A stretch of DNA of 20,260 nt from a virus, in the IMG/VR virus record IMGVR_UViG_3300027844_000933, positions 1 through 20,260 of that record; one strand, written 5' to 3'. The notes under the pieces are model-generated. The model did no database searches and was not told the DNA's origin. It saw only the letters and a program-made list of their open reading frames with translations. This document shows positions 5,246 to 12,443 of this stretch, in pieces. The position numbers were made by a program, and so were the translations under genes. Position 1 is the stretch's first letter. Each line of letters begins with the position of its first letter.

Positions 5246-6591
5246 CAGAGGGCTGACGGGGTCCAGGTTAGCGATGACTCGACATCAAACACGCCATCGG
5301 CTGGACTGCAGCCGACGAAGTCTATACCGTTGGTGTAGGCCGCGGCCGAGTGATCGCGGAAAGTAAACCCGGCGTAGAGTGTGGTGTTTGTGATCGTGTA
5401 CGCGGTAGCCTTTCCAGCGTCGTACTCACCGCCGCCAAATACAACTAGCGTCGTAATGTTGCCAGATACGTGGCGCACCTTGGCACCCTTCCTCACGTTG
5501 ATCGTACTTATTCCGCCCTCTTGGATTAGCTCGCCGCCAAACATCTCGTAAACTACAGACGTTACGTGATTTGATGTCAGATTGCCGGCGTAAATATCAA
5601 TCGGGTCTGTGCCAGAAGTAAAGCTCGCGCCTGGCCTGAGCGTTACTGCAGGCTTCTTGGCCTTGTGTGATAATTCAAACATCCTAAGCGCGTTTAGCGT
5701 AGTTGGATTTTCGGAAGCACTGAGCCCGACGCCAACACTGCCCGAATATACCGTCAGCAACATAGGCTCGCCGCCAGCGATCAAAACAGCGTCGCCGCCT
5801 ACGCTTGATTTCGCGGGTACGTCGTAAATTGTCATCAAGATAGCGTTGCCGGCATTGGTTCCAAAGTCCAAGTACGTATGCCCTGCCGCCTCTATGTCGC
5901 TGTCCGGTTCGCCTAGTTCGTGTATTGAGCTTCCCGTCGTCGTGGTAATCGGCAAGTCTAGTTTCGTCTGCCGATACTCTGGATAGGTCAGCGTCCCGTG
6001 AGTTGCGTTGATCGAGTCCAGCCCAATATCGCCTTGGAATGAGTTGCGCCGCTCGATAGATATATTCAGGGCGACGTTGTTTAGCGCGTAATATGTGCTG
6101 GATGATCGCTCATCATAAATCAAAACGTCCTGCGTTCCAGGTGCCACCCCGCCTTCCCAATTCGCCGCCGCGTTGAAATGCCACGGCCCAGTAGCTGCGG
6201 TATCCTCTGCAGCGTGCGTAGCTGTCAGCGTGCCGGTTTTGGCTACCGTCGTCGTAAACGGTACGCCAGGTGTCTTGCTTGTCACGGAAACCACGCTGCC
6301 GGAAACGGTCGCTACGATGTCGCGGAATTGTGGATACTCGTAGCCGCCAGCGTTAGCCGTCATGTCGGCCGTGAAGTATTGCTCGTCATGCTGGGTTGCG
6401 CCGAGTAGCTCAGCTAGGCCAGCCGCTACAGCCGCGGTAGTGGACATCGTAGCGCCGCATGTTAGCGTGACGGCCTTGTTGTCGACCGTTACGGTTACCG
6501 TGTCCGTGCTTGCCGTTACACTTCCGCCGATTGTGATTAGGTCGACTTGGGCGACAGCCTGGGCCGCGCCGATATTTCGTTTGGTTGCGAT
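5245..6591 (-). CDS. putative tail spike/fibre-like beta protein, 448 aa, apparent AUC start
   Basis: The first part (about residues 15-125) is a strand-rich domain of the type VDLITIGGSVTAS...TDTVTVTVDN, with a helix TAAVAAGLAELLGA. NWEGGVAP lies at 144-151, and the rest is repetitive short strands with Gly/Asn turns and almost no long helices, compatible with a beta-helix or beta-solenoid. Its place after the tape measure and the 313-aa gene suits a tail spike or fibre. There is no ATG, GTG or TTG in this frame between the upstream gene's stop and codon 49. AAGGAG lies 7 bases before an in-frame ATC at 6591, so AUC initiation is the best reading. The upstream open stretch to 6747 is the neighbouring gene read out of frame. 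Confidence 0.78.
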   Translation of the reverse strand: MATKRNIGAAQAVAQVDLITIGGSVTASTDTVTVTVDNKAVTLTCGATMSTTAAVAAGLAELLGATQHDEQYFTADMTANAGGYEYPQFRDIVATVSGSVVSVTSKTPGVPFTTTVAKTGTLTATHAAEDTAATGPWHFNAAANWEGGVAPGTQDVLIYDERSSSTYYALNNVALNISIERRNSFQGDIGLDSINATHGTLTYPEYRQTKLDLPITTTTGSSIHELGEPDSDIEAAGHTYLDFGTNAGNAILMTIYDVPAKSSVGGDAVLIAGGEPMLLTVYSGSVGVGLSASENPTTLNALRMFELSHKAKKPAVTLRPGASFTSGTDPIDIYAGNLTSNHVTSVVYEMFGGELIQEGGISTINVRKGAKVRHVSGNITTLVVFGGGEYDAGKATAYTITNTTLYAGFTFRDHSAAAYTNGIDFVGCSPADGVFDVESSLTWTPSAL

Positions 6592-6598
6592 TTTTCTG

Positions 6599-6604
6599 CT
6601 CCTT
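6599..6604 (-). promoter_or_regulatory. strong ribosome binding site before an ATC codon
   Basis: AAGGAG at 6604-6599 overlaps the stop codon of the 313-aa gene and is followed by 7 bases (CAGAAAA) and then ATC GCA ACC. The motif and spacing are near ideal. It is what fixes the unusual start of the 448-aa gene. Confidence 0.7.
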
Positions 6605-7544
6605 ATGTAAACAACGGCCCGTATGCTTTTTCTTCTAGGTAGCGGTAGGTGATCACCTCGGTATGATTGCCGCCCTTGTCGCCATTTAGTTTCAGATTGA
6701 TCGGCTCGGCCATATCGTCGCCGTTCAGATCCTTGGCCCTTATCCAACCCTCCTCATGATCGGGTGGATTCGCGAAAACATTCTTAGCTTTCCAGTAGTC
6801 ATAGCCGACATTATCAATAATGAGATCGGTCGTTTTCTTAATTGCTACTCGCGTGAGCCCCGGCCAGTACTCATTCTCGCCCTCAAATAATTGCCCCAGC
6901 GACTCCGTGACCAAGTATTTTAATCGCCGGGCATCGTAGCCCAAAACCGCGGCGCTATTAGTTGTCCCTACGTAGTCTTGATTCAGGGCATCGATTGCGC
7001 CTATCGTCGGGTAGTTTTTCTCGAAGACCAAGACCCCCTCGTAGGTGGTTTCCATTAGCGACTCGTCGGCTCGCTTGCCAGCAGCGTTCACAATCGGGCC
7101 TAATGTACTGGCGGCTCTATTGCCGCCCTTTCCGTCGCCGTGAGACAGCCCCTCTACGTTTCGTGCTTCAACTATTGGGTTTTCCGTTGCAATGTATTCT
7201 ATGTTCCTACGGCCGGGCCGGTTGCTGGGGTCTGCGTCTTGTCCGGCTGGCTCTTGCTCGTTTGGGGCCGGTACTGCATATGCGACATCATAGTTAAACA
7301 CCGACCTACTCTCGTCGGCCACCGTCACGCTGATAGTCGAGACGAAAATATTACTGCGCCCTGGATAAACCGACCGCAGCGATGGCACCGGGTCCGGTGT
7401 CGCCAACTTGGCCAGCGGCAGGGCAACGTAGGGGTCTGTCTGGATCGCGTCAAACTCTACCTGGTACCGCAGCGTAAAAGTGTCTTGCCCCTCTTTGTCA
7501 AAACTCTGCGACTGTATCCCGATTAGATTTGAGGTGTTCGCCAT
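6603..7544 (-). CDS. unassigned tail-region protein, 313 aa
   Basis: Not recognised as a standard distal-tail or tail-associated lysin protein. ATG at 7544 follows the tape-measure TAA with no gap. The first 90 residues are strand-rich (TFTLRYQVEFDAIQTDPYVA, IFVSTISVTVADES). A flexible Pro/Gly/Asp segment at about 93-115 follows, then a second part with PIVNAAGK near 150 and a helix-strand mix (YDARRLKYLVTESLGQLFEG, YWPGLTRVAIKKTTDLIID). There are no cysteines or membrane segments. Standing directly after the tape measure, it occupies the place of the tail-tip or baseplate hub. I recall similar proteins after tape measures in metagenomic phages, unverified. Confidence 0.78.
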   Translation of the reverse strand: MANTSNLIGIQSQSFDKEGQDTFTLRYQVEFDAIQTDPYVALPLAKLATPDPVPSLRSVYPGRSNIFVSTISVTVADESRSVFNYDVAYAVPAPNEQEPAGQDADPSNRPGRRNIEYIATENPIVEARNVEGLSHGDGKGGNRAASTLGPIVNAAGKRADESLMETTYEGVLVFEKNYPTIGAIDALNQDYVGTTNSAAVLGYDARRLKYLVTESLGQLFEGENEYWPGLTRVAIKKTTDLIIDNVGYDYWKAKNVFANPPDHEEGWIRAKDLNGDDMAEPINLKLNGDKGGNHTEVITYRYLEEKAYGPLFT

Positions 7545-9128
7545 TTATAGATTTGCCGGCTGTAGTACGACTGGCGCCGCTAGTTTTTCTTTGATTAAGA
7601 CCAACTCTTTATTGCGCGCCTTGCTCAACTTCATCTCATCGCTTTGATTACGCATCCTTGCCCGCTGGCGGAATGACTCGGCCGATCCGGCTCGCGTGAA
7701 TTGCAGTGAGCCCCTTTGGCTGCCGCCTTGGTCCGGTAGCCTTGCGGATAGTAGGGCTTTTCTCTTGAGGCCTAGCAGCCCTATCTGCGCTTTTGCCGCG
7801 GCCGCCAATGCGCCCGACCTAAACTTTCCAACGCTGCCGCCGACCACGTCGCGTATTTTATCGATAGCACCGACAGCGAACCCCTTGTTTTTCTCGCCTG
7901 TCCGGTACATCTCGAAGGCTTTATCCAGTAGTGCCTTGCCCAGTATTGGCCCGTACTCTCTAGCCATCGCCGTCGCTTGTTTTACTTGATGCCCAGCGAT
8001 CGATTCCCGCGTTTGGAATTGCCTATTGTTTGGCCCCGCTGCTGTCCGCCTTGGGCCGATGTCAGTTTCAGCCGATACTCTGGGGGGCCAGCCCGTGCCT
8101 TGCATATCACTTAACTTCCACCCCCGGTAAATCTCAGATAAAGGGCCTCTGTTGTTTTTGTCGCCCAGGGAACGACCGCTGTCTTTGCTCGGTAAGCGTG
8201 GAAGGGCGATTAACTTAGTTAGCTCCCCAAGTGAACCAACCATTTGCACTAGCGGGGCCAAATCCTTAGATAGGTTGGTAAACGTTTCGCCGAGGCCTTT
8301 GACAGACTCCGACAAGTTATCGAAAGCTTCCCCTATCGCCTCCCCAACTAATTTCGCCTTGCCGCCGCTTGTAAGGAATTCCGTTAGTCGCTTGTTCATG
8401 TCTTCTAGGGCCGGCGCAATACCTATCGCGACCTGCGTCGCTATACCACCGATCGCCAACTTCAATCGACCGAACGCATCGATTGCACGCTCTACGCCTC
8501 GCGCCGACTCCCTGCTTATGGCAATGCCAAGATTCTTAGCTGCGGTTGCCGCTTCGTTGAGGCCCGTCTTGCCAAGTCGCAGCGTGTTAATTAGTGCGGC
8601 ACCTCGCGTGCCGAGTAGTTGTGTCGTAACCGCAAGTTGATCTTGCTTGTTGTTTAGCTTCGCTACCGCCTCGGCTACCTTGAGAAATTGCTTATCTGCG
8701 GAAAGCTTATTGAGCGCCTCGACATTAATGCCAAGCATCTTATAGGCCCGAACGCCCAGGCCGACGCCCTGGTTTGCTTCGCTGGTTGTCTTGACTAGGT
8801 TTACCAGGGCCTTATCCAGTACGGTAGCGCTGGCACCCGTTTCCTCAGATGCTAGCCGTAGTCCCGCCAGCGCTTCAGTCGAAATTCCGATCTTGTCCGA
8901 TACTTTTGCGAGGGAATCAACCGCTCCAAATGCATCGCGCGTTAGCTTTACGAATATCCCAGCACCAGCAGCAACGGCAAGCACACCGATTGCAGCCCCG
9001 GCCTTTGCCACGCCTTTCACGAATCTAACGAGAGACTTCCTGGCCGACTTTATGTTTCTATTTAGCTTCTTCGTGTCCATCGACACGCCGACATTGATCC
9101 CGCCTATGAATTTTCCCCGTGATGCCAT
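7545..9128 (-). CDS. tail tape measure protein
   Basis: 527 aa. Tape measure proteins span the inside of the tail tube and set its length. Support: a basic N-terminus with a likely coiled coil, an Ala/Gly-rich hydrophobic stretch at about 43-60 (GAAIGVLAVAAGAGIFVKL), and the family-typical VSDKIGISTEALAGLRLASE at about 75-94. Long helical segments follow, with a second hydrophobic stretch (LAIGGIATQVAIGIAPALED) near 225-245. It follows the chaperone genes, as in most siphoviruses. ATG at 9128 lies 1 bp after the gpGT stop. At about 0.15 nm per residue the length predicts a short tail of roughly 80 nm. The C-terminal third is Gly/Arg/Lys rich. Confidence 0.92.
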   Translation of the reverse strand: MASRGKFIGGINVGVSMDTKKLNRNIKSARKSLVRFVKGVAKAGAAIGVLAVAAGAGIFVKLTRDAFGAVDSLAKVSDKIGISTEALAGLRLASEETGASATVLDKALVNLVKTTSEANQGVGLGVRAYKMLGINVEALNKLSADKQFLKVAEAVAKLNNKQDQLAVTTQLLGTRGAALINTLRLGKTGLNEAATAAKNLGIAISRESARGVERAIDAFGRLKLAIGGIATQVAIGIAPALEDMNKRLTEFLTSGGKAKLVGEAIGEAFDNLSESVKGLGETFTNLSKDLAPLVQMVGSLGELTKLIALPRLPSKDSGRSLGDKNNRGPLSEIYRGWKLSDMQGTGWPPRVSAETDIGPRRTAAGPNNRQFQTRESIAGHQVKQATAMAREYGPILGKALLDKAFEMYRTGEKNKGFAVGAIDKIRDVVGGSVGKFRSGALAAAAKAQIGLLGLKRKALLSARLPDQGGSQRGSLQFTRAGSAESFRQRARMRNQSDEMKLSKARNKELVLIKEKLAAPVVLQPANL

Positions 9129-9129
9129 C

Positions 9130-9471
9130 TCAGAACCCTAGTATAGAATCGGCCTCGGCGCACTGCTCTTCGATCTGCTTTTCACGTTGCCCAGTATCAC
9201 GCTGCGGGACAAACGCATCGTCATCAATTAAATCTGCGTCTGCCATCTTCTGCCCGCCCATGCCCGATGCAATCATGTGCAGCGTATTTATAGTGCGGGC
9301 CGTTGCTAGGCTTGTCCTCGACCAGTCACCGCCAAACGGCTCCAGCCAATAGAACGCCTCCCACTCTCGCAACTGCTTGAGCGGTGCACTGTCTAGCATC
9401 TCATCGACGTTATAGAATCCTAGGCTCATGGCTAGACGCAGCGCAAACCGCCGCCTAGGATTCCGCTCTAG
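9130..9471 (-). CDS. gpT part of tail assembly chaperone gpGT (made by -1 frameshift)
   Basis: Read in the -1 frame from the slippery site, this segment begins LERNPRRRFALRLAMSLG and continues with LREWEAFYWLEPFGGDW, a pattern typical of tail assembly chaperone T regions. There is no stop between the slip and the end at 9130. The fusion gpGT would be 229 aa: 116 from gpG plus 113 here. An ATG at 9429 lies in frame, but it has no Shine-Dalgarno and falls inside the conserved segment, so separate initiation is less likely. gpG and gpGT together hold the tape measure protein while the tail tube polymerises around it, and neither stays in the virion. Confidence 0.88.
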   Translation of the reverse strand, partial: LERNPRRRFALRLAMSLGFYNVDEMLDSAPLKQLREWEAFYWLEPFGGDWSRTSLATARTINTLHMIASGMGGQKMADADLIDDDAFVPQRDTGQREKQIEEQCAEADSILGF

Positions 9472-9818
9472 TTTTTTTCTTCGTCCTCGTCATCGGCACC
9501 GATTCCGCTGTGGTTGCTGCACGCAGTGGATAGCGAGAGCACCTGCGAGGCTGGCAGCCCCATCAGTTTGGGAATGTCTGCGTCCGTGAATACCAACGAG
9601 CCCTCGGCGTCGACACAATGCGCAGCGATGATCTTGGCCAGTACTGTCTTTCGGCCGCTTTTTGATGTCGTCTTCGATTCGAGCGACACCACATCGGACG
9701 CTAGAAGATTCTGCAAGCGAAACTTGCCGAGCCCTTCGATCGTCTTGTCGGCATAGCTGCGTCTCACCGGCACCGAAAAGATACCTTCGGCTGTGGTGTA
9801 GCCATTGGTTTCACTCAT
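9468..9818 (-). CDS. tail assembly chaperone gpG-like
   Basis: 116 aa. ATG at 9818 overlaps the previous gene by 8 bp. It lies between the tail-tube region and the tape measure, ends in an acidic tail (ADDEDEE) and terminates directly after an A AAA AAC slippery heptamer, as the upstream half of lambda-type G/GT pairs does. The core contains FRLQNLLASDVVSLES and IPKLMGLPASQVLSLSTACS. The N-terminus (ETNGYTTAEG, then SVP) is nearly repeated in the gene upstream. Sequence similarity to known gpG proteins is weak by eye; the frameshift context makes the assignment. Confidence 0.85.
   Translation of the reverse strand: MSETNGYTTAEGIFSVPVRRSYADKTIEGLGKFRLQNLLASDVVSLESKTTSKSGRKTVLAKIIAAHCVDAEGSLVFTDADIPKLMGLPASQVLSLSTACSNHSGIGADDEDEEKN
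9471..9477 (-). promoter_or_regulatory. -1 ribosomal frameshift site A_AAA_AAC
   Basis: The minus strand reads GAA GAA AAA AAC TAG at the end of gpG. The heptamer A AAA AAC is correctly phased for a tandem -1 slip and is followed at once by the zero-frame stop. The -1 frame then runs through the whole gpT region. A run of seven A (9478-9472) strengthens the site. Confidence 0.9.
9784..9812. repeat. short duplicated segment, copy in gpG N-terminus
   Basis: 29 bases matching 9962-9990 at 24 positions in direct orientation, offset 178 bp. It encodes ETNGYTTAEG at the start of gpG. Confidence 0.75.
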
Positions 9819-10212
9819 CGTCGTCGTCCTCCTCTGGTTCCTCGTCGCCCGACTGGTCGAACAGCTCGCCGTCAGGTCTGACGATAGTTGTCTTAGCTGG
9901 TTTTTTTAGTTCGCCCCTGTGATACGCTTCGACTAACGCCGGGCTAGGCACGCTTGCAGATCCTTCTGCAATGGTATAGCCAGTGGTTTCTAGTCGCAGT
10001 CTCTCGACTTCTCCGCGAACATGCCCTCGCAATTCGCAATCAAGAAATCGAATAAACAGCACCGTGGCATTGTTGGCCCGCGCAACAACACCGATCTTGC
10101 GCCACGCCTTGCCGCCGTGTTTTTCCCATATGACATCGAGCGGCTCGGTAGAGACGACCCCATGCTTTCGCCCCGTTAGCTGCGATATCTTGACTTCGAT
10201 GTGGATCGGCAT
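9811..10212 (-). CDS. unassigned tail-module protein, 133 aa
   Basis: Not recognised. ATG at 10212 lies 3 bp after the tail-tube stop. Residues 1-75 look like a small folded domain with strands and helices (MPIHIEVKISQLTGRKHGVV, ATVLFIRFLDCELRGHVRGE). Residues about 76-90 carry ETTGYTIAEG, then SVP, almost the same as the gpG N-terminus next door. The end is strongly acidic (DEEPEEDDDDE). Its place between tail tube and chaperone, the acidic tail and the shared motif suggest a chaperone-associated or tail-tube-associated role, which is inference. Confidence 0.78.
   Translation of the reverse strand: MPIHIEVKISQLTGRKHGVVSTEPLDVIWEKHGGKAWRKIGVVARANNATVLFIRFLDCELRGHVRGEVERLRLETTGYTIAEGSASVPSPALVEAYHRGELKKPAKTTIVRPDGELFDQSGDEEPEEDDDDE
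9962..9990. repeat. short duplicated segment, copy in the 133-aa gene
   Basis: Direct partner of 9784-9812 (24 of 29 bases identical), encoding ETTGYTIAEG in the C-terminal third of the 133-aa protein. Both copies are in the same reading phase relative to their protein motif. Confidence 0.75.
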
Positions 10213-10215
10213 TGC

Positions 10216-10650
10216 TCACTCAGTGACTGTTGGAGCCGATGCCCACTGGAAAGTCAGCGAAGCCGCCATCAGGCTATCAATGCTCAACTCCTCAATCTGT
10301 AGCTCCGTAACGTGGCCGCTGGTGGCGAATGTAGACGCCTCTGTGTTGCCTAGTGTCAGCGTAATGGAGGATTCATCGGCCGTCATGTCGCCAGAATCAA
10401 ACAGTAAATCGTCGATACTCCCCGCTTCGGTGGTGGCAAGCAAGGAAGGATCAAACAAAAACGAGCAAGAAATCGGCGCGATCGTCCACAGGTCCGCGCC
10501 TATCATAGTCCGAGAACCTGTTGTGCTTAGGCCGGTCGTGTCGAGTGAATCTCTGGTCCATCCTGGGCCGCCAATGGATGTGTAAGACGGCAAGTAGGAC
10601 GCGGTCGTCCCGAACGCGAGTGTAGCACCTTGGCCTGTTGCGATAGCCAT
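10216..10650 (-). CDS. major tail tube protein
   Basis: 144 aa. It forms the stacked hexameric rings of the non-contractile tail tube. Support: position between the tail completion protein and the chaperone pair, a strand-rich sequence with Ser/Thr-rich loops (GWTRDSLDTTGLSTTGSRTM, SSITLTLGNTEASTFATSG), a DSLMAASLTFQWASAP ending typical of small tube proteins, and the absence of cysteine-rich or membrane segments. ATG at 10650 is preceded by a weak GGA site. It is shorter than lambda gpV, in the range of minimal tube proteins without the extra C-terminal Ig domain. Confidence 0.83.
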   Translation of the reverse strand: MAIATGQGATLAFGTTASYLPSYTSIGGPGWTRDSLDTTGLSTTGSRTMIGADLWTIAPISCSFLFDPSLLATTEAGSIDDLLFDSGDMTADESSITLTLGNTEASTFATSGHVTELQIEELSIDSLMAASLTFQWASAPTVTE

Positions 10651-10659
10651 GTTAAATCC

Positions 10660-11079
10660 TTAGGCAAAAGTAGGGGAGGTCTGGGAATGTGTTAGTTCAA
10701 AATCGAACGAGTAAACAAATACCCAACGATCGCCGCGGTTCCCCGGCTCTTCGACGTTTGATCGCTCGGAGATGATCGTTGAGCCGTATATCGTGATGTC
10801 ACCAGCGGCCCCCGTGTAACCAGATAAACGGTTGCGAACTAGCTCGCCCAGGTCGTAAGCCTTGACGGCTGTTTCGTCGTAGGCGTCGATCTGTAGTATT
10901 GATGCCTTGGTGGCCACTTCTTCGGACAAAGAATAGTGCCGCTCGCTGGTGATGTTTCGCAGGATCAACAGAGCACCCTGTACATTCTGGATCGCTCGGC
11001 CTTGGTAGATTCGATTGCCAACAACGTCGCGGATGTTGCTTGATCCGTGCAAATACTTTTTAATCTCTCGTTCGATCAT
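10660..11079 (-). CDS. tail completion/terminator protein (DUF3168-like)
   Basis: 139 aa. Proteins of this class (HK97 gp10 neighbour, SPP1 gp17-like) cap the tail tube and join it to the head. Support: an N-terminal helix EREIKKYLHGSSNIRDVVGN followed by RIYQGRA, then ALLILRNITSERHYS and ASILQIDAYDETAVKAYDLG, where a strand leads into a helix as in the family. The last strands (RWVFVYSFDFELTH) also fit. ATG at 11079 overlaps the preceding gene's stop as ATGA, so translation is coupled. Confidence 0.85.
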   Translation of the reverse strand: MIEREIKKYLHGSSNIRDVVGNRIYQGRAIQNVQGALLILRNITSERHYSLSEEVATKASILQIDAYDETAVKAYDLGELVRNRLSGYTGAAGDITIYGSTIISERSNVEEPGNRGDRWVFVYSFDFELTHSQTSPTFA

Positions 11080-11507
11080 GGCTTAGGTACCTCGATCGTC
11101 CGTATGTGGCCCTCGATGCCCTTAATGATTTCGTCCCGAATATACTTCTGATTGCCGTACAGTGCCCTACGTAGAAAACTATCCTCTGGCATGTTGCGAT
11201 TCTTGGAGCCTAGCTCTATTTGTGCCCCACCGAATCCGCTCTTGCTGCCAGATCGTTCGGATGTGCGAACGTGCCGCCCGATTTTGCTTCGGCTTCGTTT
11301 ATTCGCTCCGGCCTTGATTCCTCTGGCCAGCTTCCCCTCGTCGATGTGCCCGGCAATGCCCAGGTTATTTCGCGCCGCGGCTACAAGTTTCTTAGTGACT
11401 TTCTTCAGCTCGTCGCGTGCTATTTTGGTCTGTACTTTTGTTTCTAGTTGGCTGAGTTTCTTGTCTAGTTGCTTGTCGCCGGTAACAATGACCTGCTTCT
11501 TCGCCAT
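11076..11507 (-). CDS. HK97 gp10-like tail/neck protein
   Basis: 143 aa. The family takes part in joining head and tail. Support: a basic helical N-terminal half (DKKLSQLETKVQTKIARDEL, then KKVTKKLVAAARNN), an Arg/Lys-rich middle (GANKRSRSKIGRHV), the typical aromatic/Gly turn with FGGAQIELGSKNRNMPEDSFL, and a C-terminal helix. Position between the head-closure and completion genes agrees. ATG at 11507 shares its A with the previous TGA (TGATG). The frame opens nine codons earlier, but the coupled ATG begins the family-like MAKKQVIVTG. Confidence 0.84.
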   Translation of the reverse strand: MAKKQVIVTGDKQLDKKLSQLETKVQTKIARDELKKVTKKLVAAARNNLGIAGHIDEGKLARGIKAGANKRSRSKIGRHVRTSERSGSKSGFGGAQIELGSKNRNMPEDSFLRRALYGNQKYIRDEIIKGIEGHIRTIEVPKP

Positions 11508-11809
11508 CACATCCCGCCTTCCGTGCACCGCCAAACGTGGAACCGATTACGCTCGCCTTCGTTTATTACGCTCTCGACCTCAAACACTCGATCGCCTGCA
11601 ACGAGCCGCATCGCCGAGTTTGCCGTGGCTACTAGGTGCGTCTGGATTCGGTGCGTCACAGAGCTTTGCATCTGCTGGGCCGCTTCGTACTCTCGGCCAG
11701 ATAACGGCCTGATCTCTCCCCACTGGGTATCGACTTTGCCCCAGGTGGACGGGATTCCGTCGAGGTCGTTTCCCGGCGCCTGCTCCATAATATCGAACAG
11801 CAGCTTCAT
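11507..11809 (-). CDS. head closure / head-tail adaptor (SPP1 gp16-like)
   Basis: 100 aa. This family forms the ring that closes the head after packaging and docks the tail. Support: a compact strand-rich sequence with the family layout, WGKVDTQWGEIRPLSGREYE followed by AQQMQSSVTHRIQTHLVATA and then GDRVFEVESVINEGERNRFH. The GEIRPLSGRE segment and the VTHRI strand are the characteristic parts. ATG at 11809 overlaps the connector stop as ATGA, and the next gene starts within its stop, so the four connector and tail-joining genes form a translationally coupled set. Confidence 0.88.
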   Translation of the reverse strand: MKLLFDIMEQAPGNDLDGIPSTWGKVDTQWGEIRPLSGREYEAAQQMQSSVTHRIQTHLVATANSAMRLVAGDRVFEVESVINEGERNRFHVWRCTEGGM

Positions 11810-12381
11810 CGGTATTGGCCCCAGGAAAGTTGACTGAGCAACGACTTCAAGCTGCGTTCGTTCGGCTTCGCTTCGCGCTCCGTCAGGTCGCCGAATAAAT
11901 CCCGAAGCTTGAGTTTGACGGCTGCCTCTGCCAATCCCGGAACGCTGTCGATGTCGGCATAGCCCGCAAGATAATTGATCGTCACCGCGTCGCTGCGGGT
12001 TGCCAATCCCGGCAGCGAGTAATCGGCGTCGAACTCAAGAACAGCCGCGCCGTCAGTCTCAGCTAGCAATCGGTAATCAGCGGCCGCCACTGTCTGCGAT
12101 GCGTCTGCGGTGTCGTAGTACGTGATCGAGCTGATCGACTTCACCGGCTGCCAATCAAACGCTACCGGATTGATCGGCCAGCCGTCGTAGATTTCCGCGA
12201 TTGTGTAAGACACTCGCAGGGCTCGATGCACCGAACGCTCAACAAACTCCGTAGCGGCGTCGAGCGAAAACTGCACCTCGGTATCTAGGTCGCTGCCGCT
12301 GATGCGTAGCGCTGCCGATGCCTCGCCCAACGTAACGCAAGCGGGCGAGCTCTTGGCGGATATAGTCGTGTATTTGCTCAT
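11806..12381 (-). CDS. head-tail connector, gp6-like
   Basis: 191 aa from ATG 12381. The HK97 gp6 family forms the ring below the portal. Support: helical N-terminus with LGEASAALRISGSDLDTEVQ and FSLDAATEFVERSVHRAL, the middle strand part with WPINPVAFDWQPVKSISSIT, the NYLAGYADIDSVPGLAEAAV segment and the final helix LKLRDLFGDLTERE. No Shine-Dalgarno precedes 12381, which lies 3 bases after the U-tract of a terminator-like hairpin. A TTG at 12426 is an alternative but falls inside the hairpin stem. The start is therefore less sure than the family. Confidence 0.87.
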   Translation of the reverse strand: MSKYTTISAKSSPACVTLGEASAALRISGSDLDTEVQFSLDAATEFVERSVHRALRVSYTIAEIYDGWPINPVAFDWQPVKSISSITYYDTADASQTVAAADYRLLAETDGAAVLEFDADYSLPGLATRSDAVTINYLAGYADIDSVPGLAEAAVKLKLRDLFGDLTEREAKPNERSLKSLLSQLSWGQYR

Positions 12382-12384
12382 GGT

Positions 12385-12433
12385 AAAAACTGCCGCCCGT
12401 GGTCGACTCTGGAGAACGTGCCACAAGCGGCAG
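12385..12433 (-). terminator. terminator-like hairpin between the 163-aa gene and the connector gene
   Basis: In the minus-strand RNA, CUGCCGCUUGUGG (12433-12421) pairs with CCACGGGCGGCAG (12402-12390) over 13 bp including two G-U pairs, with an 18-base loop, followed by UUUUU (12389-12385). It begins 10 bp after the 163-aa gene's stop codon. The connector ATG follows three bases later, so readthrough or partial termination is required. Confidence 0.72.
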
Positions 12434-12443
12434 GTGCGGGGGG

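Noticed and set aside
6592-6747. N-terminal extension of the 448-aa gene up to an ATG at 6747
   Set aside because: It is the 313-aa gene read in another frame, very Arg/Gln-rich and unlike the rest of the protein. I also found no proper slippery heptamer in the overlap to support a fusion.
8152-8640. 162-codon plus-strand frame opposite the tape measure gene
   Set aside because: Shadow of low-stop antisense sequence; Ser/Pro/Arg-rich and unsupported.
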